This document shows positions 41,647 through 50,562 of a stretch of 51,456 bases of DNA, piece by piece. A model generated the notes under the pieces. It searched no databases and was not told the origin of the DNA. It worked only from the letters and a program-made list of their open reading frames with translations. The first letter of the stretch is position 1. Each line of letters starts with the position of its first letter. The position numbers were made by a program, and so were the translations under genes. Source of the stretch: Acidimicrobiales bacterium (GTDB taxonomy: Bacteria; Actinomycetota; Acidimicrobiia; Acidimicrobiales; CAIXPF01); NCBI GenBank assembly GCA_020846295.1, contig JADLEF010000041.1, positions 1 through 51,456 on the forward strand, given 5' to 3'.

Positions 41647-44600
41647 TCAGTTCACCTCGAGGTCCTCGCTGTGACACGGCGCGAACCGCCCCGTGCCCAA
41701 ATAGTGCACCGCCAACCGGCAGCGCCCGATCTGGAGCAATTCGAACAGCTGCTCGGGAAAGAACGCCACGAACGAACCGTCCGGGCGCACCGTCGAGTCG
41801 CGCCAGAACTGCTCATCGGGAAGGTCCACCAGCCAGCCGGTCACGCGGACCTCGCCCCCATCGACCGGCACGGCGTCCTCAGGCCAGCCGGCGAGCACCT
41901 GGCCCAGCACGGCCTCCCCCTGTGCCGCGGCGACCTCGATGAACGTGCGACGTCCGGCGCGGACGAACAGTTGGGCGCCGAAGCGTTCGAGCGGGCCGTC
42001 CGCGACCGTCGGGGCGAACAGGAACCCGGTCGCGGAGAGGTCGGTGCCGATCTGCTCGCCCTCGGCGTGCTCGACGGCAAGGGCGAACGCTTCGCCGAGC
42101 GCCGCGTCGCCGGAGAGGGACTCGTAGTCGAGCGTCGTCACCCCGGATTGTCCTGCATCCAGCGCCATCCACGAAGCGCCGACATAGGCGCGGAAGTGCT
42201 CGCCGGTCTGTTGCAGCACGGTGCGGTGGGTCGCTCGGACCGGCAGCTTGTTGTGCGCCGCCAGCGCCGTCGATCTGCGCTCGGACGGCGACCCGTAGCC
42301 CACCGCGGGGGTGGCGAAGTTCGACTGCGCCCAGTTGTTGTGCACCACGATCTCGTCACCGTTCGGATCCAGCGGGTCGGTGTAGCGGTCCACGTCCACC
42401 CGGACGCAGAAGTGCTCGACCTCTTTGCCGTCCAGCTGCATCGATGCCGGCACCGCCCAGTCCACGATGAACGCACGGGACTGGTTGGAGGGGATCGTCT
42501 GGCGAGCCGGGCTCGGGAGCGCGTTCCACGGTCCCGCCGAGGTGGTGAAGGGCAGCCACTGCACCCGGATGTTGACGTCGTTGGCGCCCTTGCTGCCGGC
42601 GTTGCGCACCGACACCTTGATCTTGACCGTCTTGCCCTTCACCACCACATCCGCCCCGCCCGGCCCGTCGATGGAGATGTCGGGACTCTTGAACTTGCCG
42701 CGCCCCGGGGCCGGTCGGATCTGGAGCTCGGCCCGGTGAGCGCCCACGTAGTCGACCTGGACGGTGACCTCGTTCGGATCTCGACCGAGCACCGAGGCAC
42801 GCTGGCGGGTGAGCCGGAAGTCGTTGAGGCGGTCGGGGTTGGTGACGTCGCTCTCCTCGTAGTCGGTGCCGGCGGTCCGCAGCACCGGCCCGTCGCCGTC
42901 GACATCGGCCGGCAGCTGCAGGATCAACGGTCGGTCGACCTCCTCGGCCGCCGGCAGGTTCACGTCGGTGCCGAGGATCGCCTGGGCGACCGGCAGCGAC
43001 TGGTCTCCCACCTGACCCGCCTGCTGCCGCCGGTACTCGAAGTAGTAGTTCCAGCCTGGTCGGATCCGCACCTCGATGCCGGCTTTCCGACCGCCTGTGG
43101 GGCCGCTGCGGGCGATGGTCTCCGCCGCCTGTAGACGCACCGATCTGCCGCTGGGGTTCTGGGCGAAGTTGAAGACCTCCACCCAGGCGGGGTTCACCCA
43201 ACCCAACCGCATGCGGTGTGCCAGCGACAGGTGCGGCAGGTCGATGTCGGTGTCCATCAGGTCCCAGCTGCCCATCGTGCGGCCGCCGACCTCGGCGGGG
43301 AACGAGCCCTTGTTGTAGAGGTCGGGGCAGCCGAGGTTGTGGCCCAACTCGTGGCACAGCGCAGTCACCCACTCGCGCTCCGCCCAGGCGGTGGGATGGT
43401 TGGCGGGGAACGCCGCCGGCATGATCGTGGCCGGCCGCCGTTGAAACGAGGTTGCGAACTGGGTCTTGTGGAAGAGCTGGGCGTCGCCGGCGTACGCCCA
43501 GGTCCATTGCGCCGACCATTGCTTCCCGCCCACCTTGTAGGGGTCGTCAGTACCGGGCAGTACGGCGAACACCACCGAGTCGGCGTTGCGGGACACCTGT
43601 TCGGCGAGACCGAGGTCCTGTAGGTGGCTCGAGAACGTACCGCCGAGCACGTCCCAGGTGCCGTCCTTCGGATCCCAGGAACCCCAGGGATCGGACTGGT
43701 TGGCCGGGGCGAACAAGTCGCCCCATGCGTAGGGCACGTCGATCGGCCCGAACACCCGGCCGCCCAGCAAGCTGACCGTGGAGCCCTTGGGGTCGGCGCC
43801 GGTGCCGGCCGGTCGGTTCCGACCGGACACCTCCTCGTAGAAGCGCAGCACCGACTCGCCGGTGTCGGCCAGCACCACCTCCTCGAAGCGGTCCACCCGC
43901 GCCTGCCCGTCGACGGTGCTCGACGCGCCCTTGGTCCGGAGCACCACCACGGCCAGCTCGATCACCTCAGGAGCAGGGTGGATCCGCACGTTCTCCGGGC
44001 CGGCGGAGCCGCCTCCCCATCGGGCGTAGACCCGCTGCTCGCCGGTGATCGCCATGGGCGGCCCCACCTCGACGTCGGGCCACACGTCCACCGTGCGAAA
44101 GCGACGGGACCCCAGGATCTCACCGGTGACGGCGTGGCCGGCTTCGACGGTGAACTCCGCGAAACCGGTGCCGGCCAGGACACGGTGCTCGTAGGAGAAC
44201 CGGTCGCCGTCGGCGGGCCGGGCGACGGAGACGCCGCCGGCCTCGGGTCCCTCCGCCACCCGCCACACCACCTCGGCGGGGTCCAGACCGGCGGCCGCGT
44301 AGTCGACGTGCAGCGGCACCCAGCCCCCGGCCACGAGGGGGTCCGGTGCCGCCGTGAGGGGCAACCTGGCGACATCGTCGCCCCACTCGATCAGCTCGAT
44401 CGTCGTGCCGGCGGCGGCGAGGACCAGGCTGTGCCAACGGGCCAGGGCCGAGACGGCGGGGGTGGCATCGATGTGGGTGTCCGTCGCCGTCCAGAGCGCC
44501 GCGGCGAGACCGGTGGCGCCGGCCACGAGTGCGCCGTCGTGCCAGGGGTGGCCGGTCAGCGCGGCCGGCGTCTCGGTGAGCGCCAGGGTCTCCCCGACCG

Positions 44601-45102
44601 GCTGCCCGTCGGCGAGGTCGATGCGGAACAGCTCCGGCGGCACGCCTGCGGCGATCAGCGCACGGCCGGCGTGATCGACGGCGAGGCCGAGGGGGGTGTC
44701 GATGCCGGTGGCGATGGTGGCCGCCGACGCCGTGGCGACATCGACGCTGACCAGATCACCGGTGGCGAGCAGGGCGACGAGACCGTGCTCGGAACCGGCG
44801 GCGGCGATCACCGTGCCGGCGAGAGCGAGGATCCGGTGAGCGACGGCCGCCCCGGCGTCGGCCATGGCGACCACGTCAACCGCCCCGTTGCGGTGGATGA
44901 CCGCCAGGTTGAGCCCGTCGGCGAGCGGAACGGCGGCGGCGGCGTCCTCCCAGCCCTCGCCGTGCCACGAGAGCCTCTGCCCCAGCACGCGAAGCGAGCC
45001 GAGCCGACCGTCCGCCGCCACGAACCATACCGCATTGGATGGCCCGTCGAAGCTGAGCGTCCCCTGTACGGCGACCCCCAGGTCGGTACTCCATCGAGCC
45101 AT
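41647..45102 (-). CDS. M6-like metallopeptidase with propeller-like and CARDB-like regions
   Basis: An 1151-aa protein. Residues ~1-240 look like repeated beta-propeller blades (MARWSTDLGVAVQGTLSF ... LAVDHAGRALIAAG). The peptidase has a full metzincin motif HELGHNLGCPD (H584, E585, H588, G591, D594) and GGRTMGSWDLMDTD after it, as in M6 immune-inhibitor-A peptidases. Residues ~800-900 read as a CARDB/Ig adhesion domain (KTVKIKVSVRNAGSKGANDVNIRVQW). ATG 45102 has an ideal AGGAGG Shine-Dalgarno; no signal peptide is seen, odd for M6 enzymes, which are usually exported. It precedes the caddie gene by 48 bases, so it may process the tyrosinase or its partner. Confidence 0.85.
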   Translation of the reverse strand: MARWSTDLGVAVQGTLSFDGPSNAVWFVAADGRLGSLRVLGQRLSWHGEGWEDAAAAVPLADGLNLAVIHRNGAVDVVAMADAGAAVAHRILALAGTVIAAAGSEHGLVALLATGDLVSVDVATASAATIATGIDTPLGLAVDHAGRALIAAGVPPELFRIDLADGQPVGETLALTETPAALTGHPWHDGALVAGATGLAAALWTATDTHIDATPAVSALARWHSLVLAAAGTTIELIEWGDDVARLPLTAAPDPLVAGGWVPLHVDYAAAGLDPAEVVWRVAEGPEAGGVSVARPADGDRFSYEHRVLAGTGFAEFTVEAGHAVTGEILGSRRFRTVDVWPDVEVGPPMAITGEQRVYARWGGGSAGPENVRIHPAPEVIELAVVVLRTKGASSTVDGQARVDRFEEVVLADTGESVLRFYEEVSGRNRPAGTGADPKGSTVSLLGGRVFGPIDVPYAWGDLFAPANQSDPWGSWDPKDGTWDVLGGTFSSHLQDLGLAEQVSRNADSVVFAVLPGTDDPYKVGGKQWSAQWTWAYAGDAQLFHKTQFATSFQRRPATIMPAAFPANHPTAWAEREWVTALCHELGHNLGCPDLYNKGSFPAEVGGRTMGSWDLMDTDIDLPHLSLAHRMRLGWVNPAWVEVFNFAQNPSGRSVRLQAAETIARSGPTGGRKAGIEVRIRPGWNYYFEYRRQQAGQVGDQSLPVAQAILGTDVNLPAAEEVDRPLILQLPADVDGDGPVLRTAGTDYEESDVTNPDRLNDFRLTRQRASVLGRDPNEVTVQVDYVGAHRAELQIRPAPGRGKFKSPDISIDGPGGADVVVKGKTVKIKVSVRNAGSKGANDVNIRVQWLPFTTSAGPWNALPSPARQTIPSNQSRAFIVDWAVPASMQLDGKEVEHFCVRVDVDRYTDPLDPNGDEIVVHNNWAQSNFATPAVGYGSPSERRSTALAAHNKLPVRATHRTVLQQTGEHFRAYVGASWMALDAGQSGVTTLDYESLSGDAALGEAFALAVEHAEGEQIGTDLSATGFLFAPTVADGPLERFGAQLFVRAGRRTFIEVAAAQGEAVLGQVLAGWPEDAVPVDGGEVRVTGWLVDLPDEQFWRDSTVRPDGSFVAFFPEQLFELLQIGRCRLAVHYLGTGRFAPCHSEDLEVN

Positions 45103-45247
45103 CGTTGCCTCCTGGCACACAGTGCGCTGCCACGAGCGCTGCGTCCGTACAGAGCTGCCGATGGTTGGTGCTGATACCCGGGCACAGGGGGCGAGCCGGC
45201 ACGGCATACCTCGCGGTACGATCCGTTGCGGCGTGGCGGGAGCGCGG

Positions 45248-46747
45248 TCACCGATCGGCGGCACCGAACCAGCGCGTGAGCGCGTCGGGCAGCTCGGGAT
45301 CGGAGAGATCGCCGGTCCACGCGACATGGCCGTCGGGACGGATGAGCACGGCGGGAGGGAGGTCGACCATCCCGATGAGCGGCACCTCGCAGCGGCTGCC
45401 GGCCGCTGCGGTGATCGTGTTCACCCGATCCATCCATGGGTTGCCGTCGAAGCGCTCGGCCCGGGCGTCAAGGCATAGCAGGACCGCCCTGGCGTCGTGG
45501 AGCAGTTCGAAGACACGGGTCGGCCGGCCATCGACCTCGAGGTCGAGGTCAGGCATGCGGCGGCCGAGGAGCGGGTGTCCTTGGCCGAGGTCGTAGTGGA
45601 CATCGAGGGCGAAGAGCATCGACGCGATCTTTCGGCGGGCGTCGTCGAGGCTCAGCAGGTCGCCCATGATCTCGCGCAGCGCCTGGTGCTGCTCGTCCTG
45701 GATGCCGATGGCTACCGACGCTCGCGTGTTCTGCAGCACGCGTGCCCCGACCGGATGACGTTCATCGTGGTAGGTGTCGAGCAGCGCATCCGGCGAGGTG
45801 CCCTCGACGACCTGCGCCAGCTTCCAGCCGAGGTTCACCGCGTCCTGGATGCCGGTGCCCATACCTTGACCACCTTGCGGCGGATGGATGTGGGCGGCGT
45901 CGCCGGCGAGCAGGATGCGGCCCCTGCGGTAGGTCGCCGCCTGACGTGTGGCGTCGGTGAAGCGCGAGATCCAGCCGGCACGGCGCAGACCGAACTCGCT
46001 GTCGTAAACGTGCCGCAGCCCGGCGCGCAGCTCGTCCATACCGGGCTCGGGAGCACCAGGAACGTACGGCTGCTGGATGACGAGCCGGATCGGCTCATCG
46101 GGACCGCGACGGCCGATCGCGTGGCTGCCCTCGCTGGTGTGCGTGAAGCCCATCGGAGGGTCGCCGTCCATCTCCACCTCAGCGATGAGCCAGCTGGTCG
46201 TGGCGGGCAGGCCGGGGAAGTCGATGCCGGCGGCCTTGCGCACCACGCTGCGCCCACCATCGCAGCCGACGAGGTACTGCGCGCGCAGGGTTGCACCGTC
46301 GGACAGGTGCACCTCCACGTTGCCCTCGTGTTCGGTGAAGCCGGCGACCTCACGGTTGCGAAGCGTCGTCACGCCCAGCTCGGCGACCCATGCGGCCATC
46401 AGCTGTTCGAACTCGCTCTGCCACAACGCGAGCACGTAGGAGTGCCGCGTCGGCAGATCGCCGACGGGGAACATCGACTGACCGAAGCCGAACACCGCGC
46501 CGGGCTGACCGGCGTTGATGACGCGCTCGGCGACGCCACGCTGATCGAGGACCTCGATCGAGCGCGGGTGCAGCCCACCGGCGCGCGACCCGTCGAGATC
46601 CTGGTTGGCTCGCCGCTCGACGATGACCGCGTCCACGCCGGCCAGCTTCAGCTCGGCGGCGAGCATCATCCCGGTGGGACCGCCACCGGCGATCACCACG
46701 GCGGGATCGGTGTTCGCGGCGTCCATGCTGCCGGTCTCGTTCGCCAT
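45248..46747 (-). CDS. FAD-dependent aromatic hydroxylase (PheA/TfdB group)
   Basis: A 499-aa class A flavoprotein monooxygenase: dinucleotide motif VIAGGGPTGMMLAAELKLAG (17-36) ending in IVERR, the DG motif VGCDGGRSVVRKAAG, and the GD motif ILLAGDAAHIHPPQGGQGMGTGIQDAVNLGWKL; the C-terminal thioredoxin-like domain (RAVLLCLDARAER...) is present. This group hydroxylates phenols and polyketide anthracyclines. ATG 46747 has a GGAGG Shine-Dalgarno. It lies upstream of the tyrosinase operon on the same strand with 145 bases between, so both clusters may act on phenolics. Confidence 0.93.
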   Translation of the reverse strand: MANETGSMDAANTDPAVVIAGGGPTGMMLAAELKLAGVDAVIVERRANQDLDGSRAGGLHPRSIEVLDQRGVAERVINAGQPGAVFGFGQSMFPVGDLPTRHSYVLALWQSEFEQLMAAWVAELGVTTLRNREVAGFTEHEGNVEVHLSDGATLRAQYLVGCDGGRSVVRKAAGIDFPGLPATTSWLIAEVEMDGDPPMGFTHTSEGSHAIGRRGPDEPIRLVIQQPYVPGAPEPGMDELRAGLRHVYDSEFGLRRAGWISRFTDATRQAATYRRGRILLAGDAAHIHPPQGGQGMGTGIQDAVNLGWKLAQVVEGTSPDALLDTYHDERHPVGARVLQNTRASVAIGIQDEQHQALREIMGDLLSLDDARRKIASMLFALDVHYDLGQGHPLLGRRMPDLDLEVDGRPTRVFELLHDARAVLLCLDARAERFDGNPWMDRVNTITAAAGSRCEVPLIGMVDLPPAVLIRPDGHVAWTGDLSDPELPDALTRWFGAADR

Positions 46748-46883
46748 CGCTCGACCTCCGTTCCTCCCACCGGCCGTCGCCGGCGGCGGCGTGCATTGAC
46801 AGCACATCGGAGTTGTTTGCGGCAAGGCCCACCCCTCGCGATACGCTGCACACGGCAAGGAAGAGCGCTGCTCCCTCGATGGT

Positions 46884-46936
46884 CGAGCCCTCTGATCCGC
46901 TGCCCAGCCCCGGTGTGACACCGGAGAGGGCGCTCG
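46884..46936. other. Nested inverted-repeat element
   Basis: The perfect 7-1-7 palindrome CCGGTGT-G-ACACCGG (46910-46924) sits inside an outer stem: CGAG-CCCTCT (46884-46893) pairs with AGAGGG-(CG)-CTCG (46925-46936). It could be a structured RNA or operator. The 382-base gap 46748-47129 otherwise shows no convincing gene. Confidence 0.4.
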
Positions 46937-47129
46937 ACCGATCCGAGGTGCACGACGGTCTGGGCGTCATGCCGAGAGGTACGCGCCGGTTCGCTCGGCA
47001 GCGTGCTGGGTGGGGCCCTCCGGTGTGGTTCCTTCGCTCGTGGATCGGGTGACCTCCGCCTCTGCCGACGCGGAGCCGCACAGGCGACGCTGATGCATCG
47101 AACTGCTGCTCATCGGGGGGCTCACACCG

Positions 47130-47300
47130 GTGGCCGTCGCGCTGCTGACGCAGCGGGCTGCCATCGTGCGGGTCGCCACGGTGCTGTGCGCCGCCGTGCT
47201 CGCGCCGTTGCTCGCCGATGCCGTCCGGCAGGCCGATCACTGGCCGAGCGACGATCTGGCCGACTTGCTCATCGCCGGAGCGCGGGTGGCTCGAACGTGA
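47130..47300 (+). CDS. Possible small hydrophobic protein or gene remnant (56 aa)
   Basis: GTG 47130 to TGA 47300 encodes VAVALLTQRAAIVRVATVLC followed by AAVLAPLLADAVRQADHWPS. The frame has strongly coding-like codons that continue upstream to a TGA at 47091, so it may be the tail of a broken gene. A GGGGGG stretch lies 9 bases before the GTG. One membrane segment is likely. No family recognised. Confidence 0.4.
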   Translation: MAVALLTQRAAIVRVATVLCAAVLAPLLADAVRQADHWPSDDLADLLIAGARVART

Positions 47301-47403
47301 TCGGGCCGAACGCGCTCACCGATGGGCCTCGTGGCCCTGCCCCGGGCGGCCACGCCGGTGGATGCTCGGCGCGCGGCTGTCAGTCCGCATCGGAGGTGTA
47401 CCG

Positions 47404-48201
47404 ATGACCGTCCTCGTGGTGCTCGCCGTCGCGGCCGCTGTCCTGGTGCTGTTGGCGGCGAACTCGCTCAAGATCATCACCGAGTACGAGCGGGCGGCGT
47501 TCTTCCGCCTCGGTCACCTCAAGGGTGCCCGAGGCCCCGGCTTGATCCTCGTGCTTCCCCTGATCGACCGGATCGAGCGGGTGAGCCTGCGCACGGTGGC
47601 GCTGGAGGTGCCCACCCAGGAGCTGGTCACCAAGGACAGCGTGACGGTCAAGGTGAACGGCGTGACGTACTACGTGGTACGTGACGCGACCAAAGCGGTC
47701 ATGTCGGTGCAGAACTTCGCCTTCGCCACGGCGCAGGTTGCCCAGGCGACGCTGCTCACCGTGTTGCGCCAGGTCGATCTCGACACGTTGCTGCGGGAGC
47801 GGGAGTTGCTCGCCGCGAAGCTGTGCGAGCTGATCGATGCGGCGACGGAGCCCTGGGGCATCGAGGTGACGATGGTCGAGGTCAAGGACGTCGAGCTGCC
47901 CGAGCAGATGCGGCGCGCCATGGCCCGCGAGGCGGAGTCCGAGCGCGAGCGGCGGGCCAAGGTGATCCACGCTCGGGGCGAGTTCGAAGCAGCCGAGAAG
48001 CTGGGCCAGGCGGCGGAGATCCTGGAGGTGCATCCGGCAGCGGTGCAGCTGCGCACGTTGGCCACCCTGGCCGAGATCGCGGTCGAGAAGAACTCGACGA
48101 TCGTGTTCCCGCTCCCGTTCGACGTCATGCGCATCTTCGACTCGCTCGCCCGTCGGCTCGATCAGCCTGTCGAGCAGCGCGTCCCCCGGCCCGCTGAGTG
48201 A
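47404..48201 (+). CDS. Slipin (stomatin-like SPFH/band 7 protein)
   Basis: A 265-aa SPFH protein: one N-terminal membrane helix (TVLVVLAVAAAVLVLLAAN), then the band 7 domain with EYERAAFFRLGHLKGARGPGLILVLPLID, TKDSVTVKVNGVTYYVVRDATKAVMSV, and a C-terminal coiled coil rich in Ala/Glu (MRRAMAREAESERERRAKVIHARGEFEAAEKLGQAAEIL). Slipins assemble in membrane microdomains. ATG 47404 has GGAGG 8 bases upstream; the frame is open further up but is not coding-like. No NfeD partner gene is adjacent. Confidence 0.95.
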   Translation: MTVLVVLAVAAAVLVLLAANSLKIITEYERAAFFRLGHLKGARGPGLILVLPLIDRIERVSLRTVALEVPTQELVTKDSVTVKVNGVTYYVVRDATKAVMSVQNFAFATAQVAQATLLTVLRQVDLDTLLRERELLAAKLCELIDAATEPWGIEVTMVEVKDVELPEQMRRAMAREAESERERRAKVIHARGEFEAAEKLGQAAEILEVHPAAVQLRTLATLAEIAVEKNSTIVFPLPFDVMRIFDSLARRLDQPVEQRVPRPAE

Positions 48202-48378
48202 ACCGGCGATTGCCGGACCTTCGACGGAGGTCCACGATCGGGACCACGTTGACCGAGGTCTCGTGCGGGGTTGTTCGTCGGGGTCCTCCGTACGACGTGG
48301 CACCTTCTCCCGCGACCGACCGAGCGACCGGCGCAGGTGCACAGCGAGCACCGTCACGCCCCCAGGAGGGTTCGCCCG

Positions 48379-48941
48379 ATGATCTGCCGTCATCGCACCG
48401 CGAGCGGCACCGCCCCCCGGCCCGTCCCAGAACCCGCCGCCGAGCGCACTGCCATCGTGCAAGCCGGACGCGCCCCACTCCGGCGTGCTTGCGCAGCCGC
48501 GGCCGTGCTGCGCTGCATCGGTGCCACCACGGTGTTGCTGGCGCGTCGCCGGATCGGCCAGCCGGTCGAGCACCTCGGTGTGGCGCTCCGCTGCGATGAC
48601 GGGTCCCGCGCCACCGTCTACCGCGAAACCGTCGGGCGTCGTGGGCGGACTGCGGCGCCGGCGACGGTGGTGGTCGAGTTCCGTCTGCGCTGGATCAGCG
48701 GCCGCGGCCACGCGCTGTTCCGAGTCGAGAGCCTCCTCCATACGCCGCTCTTCGTCGGCTTCCCCGGGGTCGTGTCCAAGCTGTGGTTGGCCCATGACGC
48801 CAACGGCGTCTATCGCGGCATCTACGAGTGGGACGGTCCAGCCCTGGCCCATCACCATGCCCGAGCCTGTCGCGGGTCCTCGGGGTCGTGAGCGCGCCCG
48901 GCTCGATCGAGTACGTCGTCGAGCCTCGACGGCGGGTTTGA
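48379..48941 (+). pseudogene. YdhR-like/uncharacterised protein with C-terminal frameshift
   Basis: ATG 48379 (AGGAGGG Shine-Dalgarno) opens a frame that stops at 48891 after 170 codons. Its body looks genuine (GVALRCDDGSRATVYRETVG, HTPLFVGFPGVVSKLWLAHDANGVYRGIYEWDGP) and ends in a nonsense tail. One base back, at CGAGCC/TG near 48870, the sequence continues as RALSRVLGVVSAPGSIEYVVEPRRRV to a TGA at 48939-48941, which fits the expected end. I read this as a one-base deletion (or a sequencing error). Function unknown; the FVGFPGVVSKLW signature resembles short monooxygenase-like proteins. Confidence 0.6.
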
Positions 48942-49004
48942 GCCGACCGCGCTGACACCAACATCGACGCGGGTCAGTGGCATCGAGCGCTCAGCGCGCT
49001 TGCC

Positions 49005-49010
49005 TACACT
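49005..49010 (+). promoter_or_regulatory. -10 element of leaderless acyl-CoA-dehydrogenase-like gene
   Basis: TACACT followed by 6 bases and the ATG at 49017; no Shine-Dalgarno is visible. Confidence 0.5.
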
Positions 49011-49016
49011 GCTGCG

Positions 49017-50210
49017 ATGTCTCTGCCTCCCGGTTCCGATCAGCACGATGCGTTCATCGCCGCGGCGGAGGCGCTCGTACCGGCGCTCGCCGAGCGGGCC
49101 GGCGAGGCCGAACGGGCGCGACGCGTGCCCGGCACGACCATGGAAGAGGTCAGGGCCGCCGGCCTGCTGACCGCGATGGTGCCGAGCCGGTATGGCGGCC
49201 CGGGGCTCGGGCTGCGCACGGTCAGCGAGATCAGTCGGGTGCTGGCCCATGGTTGCCCATCGACGAGTTGGGTGGTCGGGTTCCTCATCGAACACAACTG
49301 GCAGTTCGCCCGCTTCGGCCTGGAGGCCCAGGATGAGCTGTTCGGCAAGGACGGCTGTGTGTTGGCCGTGGCGCAACTGCAGCCGTCCGGCCGTTTGCGG
49401 CGGGTGGAGGGCGGCTACCGGGTGACCGGGCGCTGGGCCTGGTGCTCGGCGTCGCAACAGTCGGACTACGCCATCCTCGCCGGCCTCGACTCGGGTGACC
49501 CGGCGAGCGGTGAACGGGCCAACGCGCTGGTGTTCATCGTGCCCATCGGCGACCTCGGCCAGGATGACGATTGGTTCACATCGGGTATGCGGGCCACGGC
49601 GAGTCTCACCTTGGTGGCCGACGACGTGTTCGTGCCCGCCCATCGAACCGTGCCGTTCGCGGCGTTCGCCGGCGAGGACAACCCCGGTGCGTCGATCCAT
49701 CCCGAGGCGGTGGTGGGCTACCCGTTGGGCCCATCCCTGGCGTTGTTCGCCGCATCGGTGACGATCGGGGCTGCAGAACAGACCGTTGCCCTGTTCAAGG
49801 ACCAGCTCGCCAGCCGCGTGCTGTTCGCCACCGCCGGCGACACGCCCGCCGGACGGCCGCGCTCGCAGGCCAGGCTGGCCGACGCCAGTGTGATGCTGCG
49901 CAATGCACAGCTGCTGTGGCGCGACGGCCTCGACCTCGTGTGCGACACAGCCGACCGCGGTCATCGGCTCACTGTCGAGCAGCGGGCGTGGGCCCGGCTC
50001 CTCGCCGGCAAGGCGGTGCTGGCCGCTCGCGACGCCATCTCGACCGCGTGCGACGGCGCCGGTGCCTCCATTTACTACGAACGCTCGCCGATCCAGCGGT
50101 TCCAGCGCGATGTCGAAACGTTGAAGGGCCATGTCGTGTTCGACACCGACCGGTCGTGCGTCTCCTACGGCCAGGCCGCGCTCGGTCTGCCGCTCACCGA
50201 TCCGTTCTGA
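49017..50210 (+). CDS. Acyl-CoA-dehydrogenase-fold flavin monooxygenase (HsaA/HpaH-like)
   Basis: A 397-aa protein of the acyl-CoA dehydrogenase fold. EEVRAAGLLTAMVPSRYGGPGLGLRTVSEISRVLAHGCPSTSWVVG, the FMN-site strand GYRVTGRWAWCSASQQSDYAILAG and a C-terminal helical domain match the two-component aromatic hydroxylases (HsaA, HpaH, PigM) better than true dehydrogenases; no conserved catalytic glutamate of dehydrogenases is evident. These use reduced flavin from a separate reductase. No reductase gene is near. Probably leaderless. Confidence 0.87.
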   Translation: MSLPPGSDQHDAFIAAAEALVPALAERAGEAERARRVPGTTMEEVRAAGLLTAMVPSRYGGPGLGLRTVSEISRVLAHGCPSTSWVVGFLIEHNWQFARFGLEAQDELFGKDGCVLAVAQLQPSGRLRRVEGGYRVTGRWAWCSASQQSDYAILAGLDSGDPASGERANALVFIVPIGDLGQDDDWFTSGMRATASLTLVADDVFVPAHRTVPFAAFAGEDNPGASIHPEAVVGYPLGPSLALFAASVTIGAAEQTVALFKDQLASRVLFATAGDTPAGRPRSQARLADASVMLRNAQLLWRDGLDLVCDTADRGHRLTVEQRAWARLLAGKAVLAARDAISTACDGAGASIYYERSPIQRFQRDVETLKGHVVFDTDRSCVSYGQAALGLPLTDPF

Positions 50211-50358
50211 CGCACAGCGGGGCGGGCTCGGCAGGCAGGCGGTGCTTGCGCCTCGCCGGTTCTTGTGGGTGAATGGGCGTGCCTGCGCTGGACATCCCTC
50301 GGCTGTCCTGCAACCGCGAGCGCCGGCATGTCGGTGCACCATGTGCGCTCCGACGCGG

Positions 50359-50424
50359 CGAGCGCCCGACGACGTGCAGACATCGACCGCCCCCCAAGGT
50401 TGGCGTTGCTGCGTCGGGCGCTCG
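50359..50424. repeat. 13-bp perfect inverted repeat with 40-base loop
   Basis: CGAGCGCCCGACG (50359-50371) and its exact complement CGTCGGGCGCTCG (50412-50424) flank a 40-base loop containing CCAA-GG-TTGG. It lies in the 414-base gap 50211-50624, which holds no convincing gene. Possible RNA structure or remnant of a mobile repeat. Confidence 0.5.
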
Positions 50425-50562
50425 GGCCGCGTGCGGCACCCGACTGCACCGATGGCGTCTGACGGCACGGATGGACCAATGTCACGCAAGCGTGCGAGCG
50501 TCTCGCACGTTGTCAAAGTAGAACGAATGAAGAACAAAACTTCCAGCGACGGTTCCTCTATA

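Noticed and set aside
41614-45174. Two long plus-strand open frames (506 and 516 codons) opposite the metallopeptidase
   Set aside because: Antisense shadows with skewed composition; the minus strand carries HELGHNLGCPD and a strong Shine-Dalgarno.
46813-47052. 79-codon plus-strand frame before the slipin gene
   Set aside because: No Shine-Dalgarno or domain, it contains the nested hairpin element, and its composition is not coding-like.
47380-50537. Long minus-strand open frames opposite the slipin and acyl-CoA-dehydrogenase-like genes
   Set aside because: His/Arg/Gly-rich shadows without motifs; the plus-strand genes match known families throughout.
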